DNA of 64,000 nucleotides, taken from assembly GCA_029532625.1 (NCBI GenBank), contig JARFXM010000003.1, positions 62,001-126,000 of the forward strand, in the 5' to 3' direction. The translations under genes were made by a program, and so were the position numbers. Shown piece after piece: positions 43,131 to 54,900 of this stretch (its first letter is position 1; every line of letters begins with the position of its first letter). The notes beneath the pieces were generated by a model. That model saw only the letters and a program-made list of their open reading frames with translations, was not told the origin of the DNA and searched no databases. This DNA comes from Lomentospora prolificans (taxonomy: Eukaryota; Ascomycota; Sordariomycetes; Microascales; Microascaceae).

Positions 43131-45018
43131 ATGGCGACCAGTCCCACGATCTATGGCGAGCTCCCTGATCCCAGGAGACCGCTAGCGTTAGTTAAACTTC
43201 ACCCCGGCTGGCCGGGCATTCCCATCAGCCTTGACCTTATTGTAGACCACTTCGAGCAATCGCCCCCCTATAACGCCAGATGGTATGTTTGGGGCACCGA
43301 TCTCGACGCGATCCCAATATCGTGCAATGGAATTCCCAAAGTAGTCACGGTCAACCTCGCCCATGCGCTACGCGCGATCAGTCCCCTGGCAGTGGGCTCC
43401 CCGGAGGAGATGGGATTCGGCCAATCGATAAACGCGATATTCTTCATTCGTCTAAGCGGCCTTGAAGAGGTTTTGCAAGGCATAGCAACGAGGTTGAAGA
43501 AATTATCGTGAGGCAGAACGCTGCGGAGGTAACTGCTGTGGGTGGATGCCCTGCGCATCAACCAAGATGATCTCGACGAATGCGCCAGCCAGGTGCAGAA
43601 CATGCGCACCTTATACAAGCAGGTGAAAACGGTGAGGATATGGACGGGAACAGACATCATCGGTGAAGACGGCCATCCCCTACCCCCGATCCAGACCTCG
43701 TGGTTGAACAGCGCGCTGGGCCGCTGGGTTCGTCTCACCTCTCTAGGCGCCATGCCAGTCATCCTAACCTTTATTTCGTGTGCCCGACAGCGCAAAGCGC
43801 ATGACTTTGATAACGGCACCTCGGATGTTGGCTACCTCAACAAGCGGCCGCACGAGTGGGAGCATCTTAGGGCATTCCTCTGCCGACCCTGGTTCGACCG
43901 CGTCTGGAAAATCCAGGAGGCCGCCCCCGTCCAGAGAGCCGTCGTCATGGTCGGAAACTGGGTTGTCGACTGGGACGCCATCGAAGCGGCCCAGAGCGAC
44001 TTTCGCGCAGCGCACCTATCCGTGCGCCGCAAGGCTCTCAACCTTGTGACCCCGTTCCACGCCCTCAACTCGCCTTACCAGCCTCTACTCTAATCGGCCT
44101 GCGCCTCGAGCCGTCGCGCTACGTTTGCGCAATTCGAGAGGGCACAGGCTGGACGATACCCCTGACTGATTCGCCTTCTTGAGGGTGCCATGTATAAGTT
44201 TGCTACGAAGCCCTAGGACCATGTCTTTGTGGTTTTGGGCTTGGCAAAGGAGCTCCATTGTGATGCAGTGGATCCACTCATAGCTTCGCTGCTTACTCCC
44301 GACTAATATACAAGGGGTGTTTCGTGAGACCGGACTTGCCGTTATTAAATCGAACGGGTCTCTATCCGTCCTCGCATACGCGGGAATAGCCCACGAACCA
44401 GGCATGGAAAATACCTCTGCTTTCTCGGCTTCCCGAACCGCTGGAGAGACCCCGCCCTCTAATTACGCCAGGAACCGGAGCAACTTCCACTGCGCAGCCG
44501 ACATCCCCAGCTCTCCAAGCGTCATGCTTGCACCCGGAGACGGCTACCTCGATTCTCTCATCCGAACTTTCTGGGCGGACATCTCCGAGCCGGACAGCCC
44601 AACGACGCACGACTTCCACGCCTCTGCCCGCGGTTGGTTCTCACAGTACCTGGATGATGAGTACGGGGCTCCGGTGGCCAGACTCGCGCGACGAGCTCAT
44701 GATGCCGTTCTAAAGTACGCGTCGCCCCTGCCGCCGCTGACGGATTTTCTCATTTTCTTGCCCGCGGCTTGCGCAGGCCGGAGAGTCTCTATTACTTCGC
44801 GGGGTTACGTCGGCATTGGGCCACGCGCTTTGGAAGAGACGGATGTTGTGGCTATGCTTGCTGCGCATCAGGTCCCTGTCGTCCTACGCCCAATAAAGGG
44901 CACTGAGGACAAGTTCATGTTTGTGGGGGAGTGCTATGTCTGGGGGCTGGCGCGGGGGGAATTCGAAAAGTTTCGGGAAGAGAGTAACCTTGTTCCAAAA
45001 GCTCTCACGCTGGTTTGA
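43131..45018 (+). pseudogene. HET-domain gene with six in-frame stops and one frameshift
   Basis: HET proteins trigger incompatibility reactions between fungal individuals. One reading frame runs from the ATG at 43131 to about 44316 and encodes a recognisable HET protein: RWYVWGTDLDAIPI, VTVNLAHALRAI, LLWVDALRINQDDLDE, VRIWTG, FLCRPWFDRVWKIQEA and VFVVLGLAKE. Six in-frame stops interrupt it: TGA 43509, TAA 43530, TAA 44091, TGA 44163, TAG 44214 and TAA 44304. At the GGGG run 44314-44317 the frame shifts by one. It then continues intact from VFRETGLAVI to the C-terminus, including GYVGIGPRALEE, VPVVLR and VGECYVWG, stopping at 45018. No GT-AG intron could remove the first two stops. Canonical ICINQ is LRINQ here. 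It is best read as a decayed, once roughly 630-residue gene. Confidence 0.88.
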
Positions 45019-45805
45019 TCTGGAAAGACATGATCGATTATAATGATATAATAATGAGTGAGCACGTTGCCGGGTTCAGGGCTTATGGAGACTCCCAAGG
45101 GTCAGGGGTAGTTACCCGCCACTCATCTCCGATCACCTCTGTTCGCTTTGGGAGTTGATTGTTAGATTTTCTACTTTCGGTTCCTGGAGGAATTCGAAAT
45201 CCAAAGCTTGTATCTAGGGGTGCAGTTATATTCAGGAGCGATGATAGACACGTGCTAAATGAAACAAAACCTTGCTTGGTATATGGTAGGAAGGTTGTAG
45301 CATTGCTGAGAATTGCCTGGGAAGGCGCCTTCAACTGTGGGTCAAATCCACAAATGGAGTATTAATATCAATGGAGTTTGACTTCGAGTGCTCGGACAAG
45401 GACAGGACATGCAAATGTTCCTGATCCAGATGACTGTAAACCTTGTTAGCGCGGCCGCCGGCATTTCCGTCCCACGAATCCGCGCATTTACCTCGTATAC
45501 GTTCCGAGGCTCTCGGATTCCTCGGAAACCCACAGCGCTGCCTCCGCCACCTTTATCATTTTTCTTCAATTAAAAGGCCAGTCGACTCAGCCTTCCGAAA
45601 TATCTCGAGTCTCTTTTGCCCTCTCTCGTACTCGGTGCGAGTCTCGGGTCCCCTCGCAAAAGCAACCACGGCACTGAATCACTGAATTCTTACATCAGCT
45701 CGGCATTCCCGCCCACAGATCCCCTGATCTGTCTCACTGACCTGGAGCTTTTCGCCCCCCGTCCCCCGCCCCCTCTTCCGGTGAGATGACATCAACAATC
45801 TAGAT
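45019..45805. other. Intergenic region, no gene seen
   Basis: 3' flank of the HET pseudogene and promoter of the next Zn2Cys6 gene. No motif recognised. Confidence 0.6.
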
Positions 45806-47230
45806 ATGTCTTCCATAGGCTCGACCCCACCAGTCGGCTCTGATACCGCAGACAGTACGACGCAAGCCGCAAAAGCCCGGCGAAACCCCCATACGAAGAC
45901 TCGTACGGGTTGTAAAACCTGCAAGCGTCGGAAAATTAAGGTGCGATCTCGCCTTTTTTTTTTCTTTTCCTTTTTCTTTCCTTTTTCTTTTTTTTTTCTT
46001 TGGCCTCTTCTTCTTTCTCCCTCTTTTAGTCCGATCCCGATACGAGGGTGCCCCTGTTTCTCGGGCGCTCCTATTCCTTCCACCTGTTACTTACCCTTCG
46101 TAGTGTGATGAGCACCGCCCATCTTGCCGGAATTGTGTCAGGCGTGGTGTTGCCTGCCAATTCAGCCTGGACCCAGGAGCACAACCGTCAACCCTCCAAG
46201 AGCCTCCCGGAACTGAACCGCCTCTGAACCTTGTTGACCTCGAGCTTCTGCATAACTTCACCACTTCGACCTATGCCACACTTAGTAGCGATGGCGCTAT
46301 CAGGGAGTTATGGAGGTTGGATATCATACGCTACGCTTCTAGGCACGAATATGTCATGCGGACTATCCTTGCCCTCTCGGCACTGCACCTAGCCCACTAT
46401 CGTCCCGAGCAGAAGAGTGATTACCTTGCCCATGCGTATGCGCACCACCGAGCAGCGACGCACATTGCAGTTTCTCTTATGAAAAGCGCAGATGGGACCG
46501 AAAACTGCGAGGCCCTGTGGGTTTTTAGCATCTTGACCATGTATTTCGGTGCGTCGGTCCGAACCGCCCTTTAATGATAATAAAAGTTGCTAATTAATAG
46601 CAATTTTCCATTCTTTTAGCTCTAGGGAGCCCTAGAACCAAGGACACCTCCCTGCTCATGGGCGAGTCGTCATTCCCTGACTGGATTTTTTTACTCAACG
46701 GTGTGCGCAAGCTGCACTATAAACTACAATCTAATAACTATTCTGGTATGCTCTCACCAATTTTAGCCCTAGGAGCGAGGCGATGGGAACTATCACACGA
46801 CTCTAAGTTTATGGAATCCGACAAGCTTGATAATCTCGAGAGCCTAATATCATCGTCGGTGGCTGATCCATCGCTTCGTCACGTATATCTTGAGGCGATT
46901 CGAGAACTCCGGGGCCAGCTCGGCCTCGCCCTTTCGTCAGAGTGCCAGAGTATGGAGATAATGGATGCGTTTGTCTGGCAGTTCATTGTGGCGGAAGGCT
47001 TCATGCCGCTTCTTCGGGCACATACGCAAGAAGCCGTAGCCATCTTTGCGTATTTCTGTGTCGTAATAAACAAATTAGAGGGTAACTGGTGGTTGCAAGG
47101 ATGGAGTGGATTTTTGATGGCGAGAGTATGGGAGAGCCTAGATATGGATCACAGAGGATGGGTGAGGTGGCCGATTGAGGAAATTGGATGGGTTCCTCCT
47201 TCTGCGGTCGTCAGTTGGAGAACCGAGTGA
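45806..47230 (+). CDS. Zn2Cys6 transcription factor (UPC2/sterol-regulator-like layout)
   Basis: Predicted nuclear regulator of 396 aa. Exons are 45806-45940, 46104-46548 and 46620-47230. The zinc cluster is split by intron 1, which falls just before the third Cys: Cys 36, 39, 46, 53, 56 and 63 in GCKTCKRRKIK|CDEHRPSCRNCVRRGVAC. The downstream region has DLELLHNFTTSTYATLS and MRTILALSALHLAHY followed by YAHHRAATHIAVSLM. This arrangement is seen in short regulators annotated as sterol-uptake-control (UPC2-like) proteins. It ends VWESLDMDHRGWVRWP...VSWRTE. Intron 1 (163 nt) contains a very T-rich polypyrimidine region (about 45956-46020). Target genes cannot be predicted. The adjacent RTA1-like gene is a plausible membrane-stress partner, which is inference. 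Confidence 0.85.
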
Positions 47231-47691
47231 GTAACAGAGATGAGAGTTTTGCCCCAAGTCGCTGGGGCACCAACCTCAAAATCGAGTGCATGTATTTTGG
47301 GCACCCGTGTGTATTAGTTTTTACCTCGCATGAAATGATTCAAGCCCAACAATCATGGAAAAGAGGATCGATTGTAAGAGCAGGGCGAGCCAGGCTTAGC
47401 ACTAGTATCCGGAATGGCTGGCCACTAACCAGCTAACGGGGGCTAGCTGGCGGGCTGGCTTATTACTGACCTTGCTGGCTAACTAGGGGCATCTCGGTTC
47501 CAGCCTGGTGGGGCCGGAAGATATGCCAGCACTTTGGCTCGGTCCTATCCGAGTCTATACGAGATATCGCGAGGTCTGCGAAATCCGGGGGATGCAAGAT
47601 GGTTATTATTTATATCTAGGTTGTGACCGCCATCCGCCTAGGACTTTTACTCGTTAATCCCACGCTACCAACAAGAATCAGCTCATCAAAG
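47231..47691. other. Intergenic region with CTAGCTGG-rich DNA
   Basis: No gene is seen. A cluster of GGCTGGC/GCTAGCTGG words lies at about 47418-47495, similar to words near 23680-23745 and 59527-59575. Confidence 0.55.
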
Positions 47692-48710
47692 ATGGACATC
47701 TCCAATTCTACTGCCGCAGTGGTGCCTCCCGCTTTCGATTTCCAGCTCTACCGATATACGCCTTCGCTCCCCGCTGCGGCAGTCAGCGTCGCCGTGTTCG
47801 CCGTGCTAACTGCAGCGCATACGTGGAAGCTAATCCGTGCAAGAGCCTACTACTTTACCATCTTCACTCTCGGTGGACTCTGTAAGTGGCAAATGTTGAG
47901 CCTCCAAGCCAACTCCTGGCCGTCGCAACAAGGTTGTTAACCCTTTTTTTTCTTTTCTACTCTATTTTAGTCCAAACCATCGGGTACTGTGGTCGAGTAT
48001 GGTCTCACTACGACAAGACAGCCATCGGTGGCTTTGTAATGCAGGCAATTCTCATTCTCGTCGCCCCTGCGCTTTACGCGGCCTCCATCTACATGATACT
48101 CGGTCGACTGATCCGATCACTGCACGCCGAACACCTCTCCCTAATACCGGTCAATTGGGTCACCAAAATTTTTGTCTGTGGTGACGTCGTGTCCTTCACT
48201 CTTCAGGCCGGCGGTGGAGGCGTCCAAGCCGCTGGCACGTTGGAGTTGTATGAAGCGGGCGAGAAGATCATTATCGCGGGGTTATGGGTGCAAATCTGCA
48301 TCTTTGGCTTTTTCGTCGTGACTTCCATCCTCTTCAATTACAGGGTGCTTAATTCACCGACCGAAATCTCAAAGCATCACAGCATATCGTGGAAACGCCA
48401 CCTTTATGTGCTGTACATTACGAGCGCCATCATCCTCATCCGGAGCATATTCCGCGTTGTCGAATACCTGCAGGGAAATAGGGGCTATCTCATATCGCAC
48501 GAGATATTTCTGTATATATTTGATACTGTATTGATGGCGGCTGTGATGATTGTCTTTTTGGTCTGGTACGTCGGGGACTTGGAGGATGCGCGCCCTTCAG
48601 AGGACCACGAGACCTTGTGCTCTAATAGCAGAGATGCCTTTGAGCTACAGGATAAAGCTGGAAAGAAGCTCTTCGGAGGGACGCGAGGGACCAGGGTTTT
48701 GGCAAGATGA
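47692..48710 (+). CDS. RTA1-like seven-helix membrane protein
   Basis: Predicted 309-aa plasma-membrane protein of the fungal RTA1 (lipid-translocating exporter) family, members of which are linked to resistance to toxic lipids and azole or aminocholesterol-type compounds. Exons are 47692-47881 and 47971-48710, joined in phase 1. An extracellular N-terminus (YRYTPSLPAAAVSVAVF) leads into seven hydrophobic helices. Conserved family points are TIGYCGRVWSHYD, LLVAPALYAASIYM-like (ILVAPALYAASIYMIL), VCGDVVSFTLQAGGGGVQA and RSIFRVVEYLQGNRGYLISHEIFLYIFD. The C-terminal tail is hydrophilic. The start was chosen at MDISNSTAAVV; upstream in-frame sequence to 47623 lacks a conventional context. Confidence 0.88.
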
Positions 48711-48859
48711 AGACGGCTTGAGCCGTATTGGCATGCACCTGCGATGATCAACTGCCTTGCAGATCAATTATGTACCTATAGTAATAGATATGAAGATATA
48801 CAGGAATACCACCGACTCTGCATTGAACTACAGAGCGAGATGGCGTGGCACCCCAAGAG

Positions 48860-49816
48860 CTAATGGAGAAGGGCAAGGAGGAAAACGCCGGCGAAAACTG
48901 CCACGTTCACGCTAGACCTCTCGGCACCACTTTGCGGTGCTTCAGAAGGAGCAACATCGCTATCCTCAGAGTGGCTACCAGAAGGCATGGTTGCGGTAGG
49001 GGAGGCTGTGGGTGCCATGCTTGATTCTGGTAGGGTGATGGATTGGATATCTTCTTCGGCGCCGCATGCCTGGGCAGTCGCCCAGCCCTCCTCGAAGTTT
49101 TCCTCCCACCACGAGGTCTGCTCGAGCAGAATATAGTAGTTGAAGAAGAAGGCTGAGCCGGGGTAGTTGTGTGCCAATGTATAAAAGTCCAGCCAGCATA
49201 CGTCGTCGCAGTCGAACTTTGAATTGACGCTGGAGTCGGAAAGGTAACAGTAGTCGTTCGCCCTATTTCCGTTCACGTCTCGTCTGCCGTAAGCGTCACA
49301 GCCCATCTCGAACAATAGCCAACGGATAAAGGAGCAGGGAAAAACAAAAGGAAAGAAAAAAAAAAGAAGAAAAAGAAAAAACAGGGCCACATACCCATCC
49401 TTGCGGCAGGCGCGAACAAACTGGTACCGGAAAACCTCTCCGACAATTGACGCCGGCACCGGCGACCTGCCCTTGACTATCACTAGATCTTCTTCTCCGC
49501 TACACGAACTCATCAAATTCTTGGTATACTCGTCGAGCGCGACGCGGCAGGTCTCGGTGCACATGCTGTCGAGGTCGGCCTCTCCGGGATTGAACACGGT
49601 CCTCATCGAAGCCGCGATGCCAACGAGGGTGTAGTCGCATTCGATAGGCGCAATGTAGGCGTTCCTGCAGGCTTCGGAGACCGAGTCGACGAGGGCCCTG
49701 TCCGCCGTAAATTTCCAATCTGGACCCCGTTCATCGAGTGTGAATGTGGCGGCGGCAAGACGCCCTGCGGCGCCAAGTACAGCCACAAAGACCGTGGAGA
49801 TTGATACAGGTAGCAT
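48860..49816 (-). CDS. Secreted, probably GPI-anchored cysteine-containing protein
   Basis: Predicted 281-aa cell-surface protein. Exons on the minus strand are 49816-49395 and 49283-48860. The 111-nt intron (GTATGT...GGCAG) is a multiple of three without a stop, so an unspliced reading would insert 37 residues of Phe/Leu-rich nonsense. Splicing joins ACRKDG to RDVNGNRANDYCYLSD. A signal peptide (MLPVSISTVFVAVLGAAGRLAAA) opens the chain. Spaced Cys follow (EACRN, IECDY, SMCTETCR, SSCSGE, ACRK, DYCYL, FDCDDVCWLDF, QACGAE). A Ser/Thr/Pro-rich stretch and a final hydrophobic tail (VNVAVFAGVFLLALLH) suggest a GPI signal. I recognise no named family. Surface location and a role in the cell wall or host contact are inference. 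Confidence 0.75.
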   Translation of the reverse strand: MLPVSISTVFVAVLGAAGRLAAATFTLDERGPDWKFTADRALVDSVSEACRNAYIAPIECDYTLVGIAASMRTVFNPGEADLDSMCTETCRVALDEYTKNLMSSCSGEEDLVIVKGRSPVPASIVGEVFRYQFVRACRKDGYVALFFLFLLFFFFPFVFPCSFIRWLLFEMGCDAYGRRDVNGNRANDYCYLSDSSVNSKFDCDDVCWLDFYTLAHNYPGSAFFFNYYILLEQTSWWEENFEEGWATAQACGAEEDIQSITLPESSMAPTASPTATMPSGSHSEDSDVAPSEAPQSGAERSSVNVAVFAGVFLLALLH

Positions 49817-50636
49817 GGTGAGAGTTTGATTCAGGAGTGTATTAGTATTATCGGTGGCCTTGCCGTACGTAATTTTTTTCCACCTCTCCACGAGAATATG
49901 GTCAGTCAAATTCTCAAAAAGGCCCAACGATGCCGTTTTTAACTATGAACGACGAGCGGAATTTTCCTTTGGTGCCAAGAAGCAATTTCGCGCAAGTAAA
50001 ATTGCTGAATGGATCCCCCAGGAGCTTCTTTTCCGTCCTTGCCAGCAGCCGCAGATCCATCCAGCACTAATCTGGATGTCAGTCATACTTGTATGTTACG
50101 GGTCTGGCCTGTTGTTGGCAGTTGCAGGAGGCCCTACAGGCGATCTTGCTGGAGTGCTGGCCAGCTACGGTCAGCCACAACCAGTTGCGGAATCACTCGG
50201 CTCGCCTGGCGAGGTGGAATTTAGTGAAGCAGATGTCATCGAAATTGAGACAACGCTTCTGCTACATGTCCAAAATCCCATGGAAATATAAAGATGAGCA
50301 AACACTTTGAAAACAAGTGGTTTGGGGCAAGAATATTTCCCCGCATTGGCATATGTGTAGACGCTATTTCGGACCCTTCTGGCGCAACCCTGTCACTAAC
50401 TCAGGCCAAGGCCCTAAGAGGTATTACTATCCGCGAGAATTTGCCGAACTTCCAAAAGGTCACTTTGCCAAGCTACTACTACTAGTGTAGCAGCTTGGTA
50501 CTGGCCAGCATGCAGTTAGGATGCGCCTGTCATAAACAGCCGTTTAATCCTTCTCAGAATAGTCTTCGTCGAAACCACTCCCCTCGTTGCTATCCTCTCA
50601 GATTTCTTCAGATTCTCCCTGTGCAGCTGCCGTTGG
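49817..50636. other. Intergenic region, no gene seen
   Basis: An open frame at 49854-50291 (plus) overlaps the promoter of the GPI-protein gene and has no motif. Confidence 0.5.
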
Positions 50637-51974
50637 CTACTTGGCGGCTTCGGATGCAGTTGTGGTAGCTTCGGCATCGGCAGCGGCGGCCTGTTCCGCG
50701 CCGTTAGCCGGAATCGCGACGCCAAAATTCGCGCAAGCCTCCGCCATGGCAGTAGCCTGGTCGAGCACCTGCTCAGCGGCCTGCTGCTGACGGGTGGGGA
50801 CGCCCCGCCTTACCCGACGATCCTGACCGAGCTGTCGAATCTCGGCGCGCTGTTGGACGTTCTTGCCTTGGCCCTGCGCGCCGGCCTGACCGGCCTCACC
50901 GGCATTGTTGTCCGCGGCACCGGCGCCTGCCTGGGCTCCCTTGCCTTTGTTGTTGCCTTGGTTGCCTTGGCCTTGGGCGGCTTGGCCCTGTGCACCTTGA
51001 TTTTGGTTACCTTGTCCCCGATTTCCTTGGCCCTGGTTGTTGTCTTGGCCCCGATTGTTCCCTTGGCCCTGGTTGTTTCCTTGACCTTGGTTGTTCTCAT
51101 TGTTCTGATTTTGTTGGCCAGCCCGGTTATTCTGGTTGTTTTGGTTCTGGTTATTATTCTGACCACGGTTTCTGCCTTGGCCTCGCTGCTGACCTCCATT
51201 TCCAGCGTTCGCGTTGTTCCCATCAGCGACATCCGTAGCCGTGGCAGCGGCGGTATCCGTTGCGACCGCATCCGTGGCGGCAGCGTCAGTAGCTACAACC
51301 TCGGTAGCGGCAGCGTTATCAGTAGCAGCAGCATCCGTGGCGGCGGCAGCCTCAGTGGCGACAACACTTCCGGCAGCACACCCAGCGACCGCCGCTGTGT
51401 CGGTAACAAGGGCGTCAGTGGCGGCATCCGTAGCCGCGGCGTCGGTTGCCGCTGCGTCAGCATTCTGCGAGTCTTCAGTGACCGACGCCATGATTGAGCT
51501 TGCTGCAGCAGCCGCCTCGGACAAAGAACTGCAGAGCTCGAGCTGGGCGGCATCTCCTGCGGCGTTGTTTCCAGCTGCGGCGTTCGCGCCTACAGCAGAC
51601 GGTTAATACCATTTCCAGTGTTTCATTCGAATACCAAACATACCTTTGTTGCCCTTTGCTTGTTTCTGCTGATCGGCGCCTTCTGCTTCGTTGTTCTGAG
51701 CAGCAGCCTGGTTCTGGTTGCTGCCAGCGCCACCAAGAATTCCGCCAGCACCACCAAGCACGTCGCCGAGAAGGCTACCGGCAAGGTCTGCGACCTGAGC
51801 GGCGCCCCCTTGAACTAGGTCAAGCGGGTTTCCAGGCGCCGCGTTGGCATCATTGCCTCCAAGAAGGCCACCAATGTTCAAAGCATCTCCAGCCCCGCGT
51901 ACCTGGAAGCCAGCAGATAGCTCGAGGAAGAGAGCGGCGACGAGGACCTGCCTCAAGCAAGGAATGGAGTTCAT
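50637..51974 (-). CDS. Secreted repetitive protein with ATD- and N/Q/G-rich tracts
   Basis: Predicted 427 aa. Exons on the minus strand are 51974-51644 and 51589-50637. A signal peptide (MNSIPCLRQVLVAALFLELSAG) leads into a Gly/Leu-rich region (GGLLGG, GSLLGDVLGGAGGILGG). From about residue 156 to 234 come degenerate AATDA/ATD units. From 235 to 354 comes a prion-like stretch of N, Q and G built on NNQGQG/GQGN units. The C-terminal part (355-427) is different: QQRAEIRQLGQDRRVRRGVPT has possible Kex2-type dibasic sites, and AEACANFGVAIPANGAEQAAAA contains a lone Cys. The plus strand has a 214-aa shadow frame over the same DNA. A TATAAG element sits at 52152-52160 on the minus strand. Function unknown. 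Low-complexity secreted proteins can be adhesive, structural or effector-like; none of these is established here. Confidence 0.78.
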
Positions 51975-54900
51975 AATGCCTGATTAAAAGAAGGTATTAT
52001 TGAAGGAAGAAAACTGAAAGTCTATTCCAGAGACTATTGAGAAGCAGTAAGAAACCGACCGAATGCCGGGGAGAAGAAGATCAACTTGGGTAATAGAACA
52101 GGAGTTGTCCTGGGCCCGCATCCGAATCTGGATTTGGGCTTAGGCCATCGCTCTCTTATACTCTAACACTTCGAAAAAATAAAAAAAATAAAAAATAAAA
52201 ATAAAAAGAAAAGAGCTGCTTGGGGGTCTAGAAGTGTCGAATCATTTCACATTGTACGAGCGCTCACATCAACGACCGGGCTCCAGGATCGCCCACGCCC
52301 CATAACACCGAGCGTATCAAACTGGGGTTTGGAAATCACCCCCACCCAGTGTATCCTCCCCGGATCATTGCCGAATCAAGTATCTCTTGCATCTGAGATG
52401 TTCGAAAATAGAAACCTGGCAGGACTCGCAGGCCGTTCCAACAACTGTGTTGATCAGTTGACGGGGCAAGAACTAGCACGTTCTTGAATTTTTTGGGTAA
52501 GGAACTTCGTGATGTGCGATGATCGATCCTTGGCGTGCGTGTAAGACCCATTTCGGATCGAAAAATCTCGTGCGTATTCCTCAACAGGATCCGTCACAGC
52601 AGGGATAGAAAAAGCTTGTTTTTTCAATGTAAATGATGAAACGTGCTCGACGAGCAGCGGGCGACTGGAGAGAAGGGGGTGGCGGAGCTTTTATGTGATT
52701 GATTGCGGAAAGGCATTGCCCTCAAAGCTTGTTCGAGCTAGACCCTAGCGGCTTCACACAGTGACGGGTGCCACTGCCAGCTTGGGCTGTCCGTGCCTGG
52801 CATCGAAGCTTGACAACCTTCTCTATCACCGGGGCGTCGAGTCGAGGCTTACACACATGCCATCTGGTTTCACCTTTGATCGGCCTTGGCAGGGATCTTC
52901 ATGATCTTCACTTCCCCCGATCACTGGCAACAAATAATAGATTCCAATTGAGCACAGCCCTAGCATTTAGCTTCTGAATCATATGCCGTTTTTACTACAT
53001 GCGATTAAGCTTCTATTCTTGTAGCATGCACCTCGACAAAATTCACTCGGACGGGATTTATGTGAAACCGCGTGGGGCCGAGCACCAGTGCGAGGTTCGA
53101 GAAATGCGCGAGGAAAAACCAGCTCTTATTGACGGGTCTGTAGAAAACATCTGCAGCATACACCGAACCATAAGCTGGCACGCAAAGCTCCGGTCACTTA
53201 ACCGCATCCCGATTCTTATGCTGCCCGTACTAAGGCGTTGCGCATGTGAAGGGCGGTATCATCACCGGTGATGAACTAGCCATCGCTATCTAACGTCCTT
53301 GGCTTGATTCAAGAAAACACGACCCCGCTGCTCGTCAATGGCCCTAGGGAAAATCAAGCTGAGTTAGATGTTAAAGCGTGTCTCAGGGACCACTCGCCAG
53401 AGAGGCGGTGCGGAAGACTCCAGATCCGGAGGTAGAGCCAAATACATAGGCATCTGGGTTTGGGGGAGAGCTCGTTTGACAGCACCGAAATTGTCAGCGG
53501 CGGTCTTGTCGGCGGAGTGGGCCGCAACGGCCACTCACTTCCGAAACGGACGCGAGACATGTCGGCAACGGCCGTGGTGCTACAATATTCCACAACATAG
53601 TACTCGCTCTAGTAATCAAGCTTGACACTGGTATCACTGTCATAAGACGGTGTCGGTTGTGGTTTCACACAAGGAAACGGCCCCGCTGTCGTGCAGCGTT
53701 TGGCCGAGGCATGGAACTGAAGGTCTTGAGAAATACTGACACATAAAAGCTACTGAGCCAAATAGATGTACTCATGGTAATATTTCAGGTTCCATGCCAG
53801 ACGTTTAGTCTTACTAGCTCTCAAATTTCACCCCTTTAGAGAAAATAAAGAAGGCAAAATCTCTAGGTAAGAAAGGGATAAACGGCCTGAAGCAAAACGA
53901 TGGGCTGGGAGATTGAAGAATGACGCTCAGTTGTCCTAGGAGAATCTGTAGAGCTAAATGGCATGAGACTCACCATGTATGCAAAGGTGGACCTACACAA
54001 ATTCCCTCGGCTACTAGCACGGGGCACCGGCGTAGACCTCACGGTTGTTCTACGCAAGTCTCATGTCGTGTAATCCGACGCCAACTGCGGCTGGTCCGCA
54101 TTGATCGCATGTGGGCATTTATAGGGGTGAGGTACAGCGTCTTCTCCAAGGCTATGCAAAATCTGCTGGGCCGGAAGACAAGGCTCAGCACGTGTTCAAG
54201 CCGAGCGGTTGATCTTCAACCGATACCCCAGGTTGGCTAGCAAGGCAATCTTCAGCACTCCAATTACCTAGGGCGGCCATCAGCAGATCGCATTGTGGAT
54301 CTCGGCTTCCAGAGCTCAACTCCTCTCAGAGCTCGCATCGCAGCATCCAAGGCCTTCCGCGCCTAGAAAATCCGTAATGGCCCCGATTTCGCGCAGTGAT
54401 GACACAAAAGCATTGTACGTTGTTCGCATAAAGACTCTTGCCAGTCATTTACTGAACCAGGTTCACGTTGTCGCTGGCTAACCTCACACTGAGGGGGCTG
54501 TATTGGGCATGTCGTCGAGTTAAATAATCTGGGCATAATCCTAACACAGGACCAATCGATCGGGTTACATGCGCGAGCTGCGTTATGTGAATTCCACAAC
54601 GGGTCTAATACTGCAAAAATCTCCGAGGGGCGAGTTTCTATTGCTAGGTGAGAATATAACCAGTCTGCTCGGAGAAAGAGGCCCGAAGAAAGGGACCATC
54701 CTAGCCCATACAGGACGTACCCTATTTGTTCGACATATGCTCACTCTCGCGGTCCACGTGGTCTCGTCGTTTACACATCAATCAAGCATTACACGTTAGT
54801 ACGCAGCTCGTACTCTCGTCGAATGAAATTCCGTCACATACCCTCTTTGAGCTCCTTACACTTGTGGGGTCGTATTCCCAACCAACGCCGCAAACGGTGC

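Noticed and set aside
49284..49394. A transmembrane segment inside the GPI-type protein
   Set aside because: The Phe/Leu-rich stretch is an unspliced intron with consensus GTATGT and GCAG ends.
50853..51497. 214-codon plus-strand open frame rich in Leu/Val/Ser
   Set aside because: Complement of the repeat tract of the secreted N/Q/G protein, which has a signal peptide and a consistent intron.
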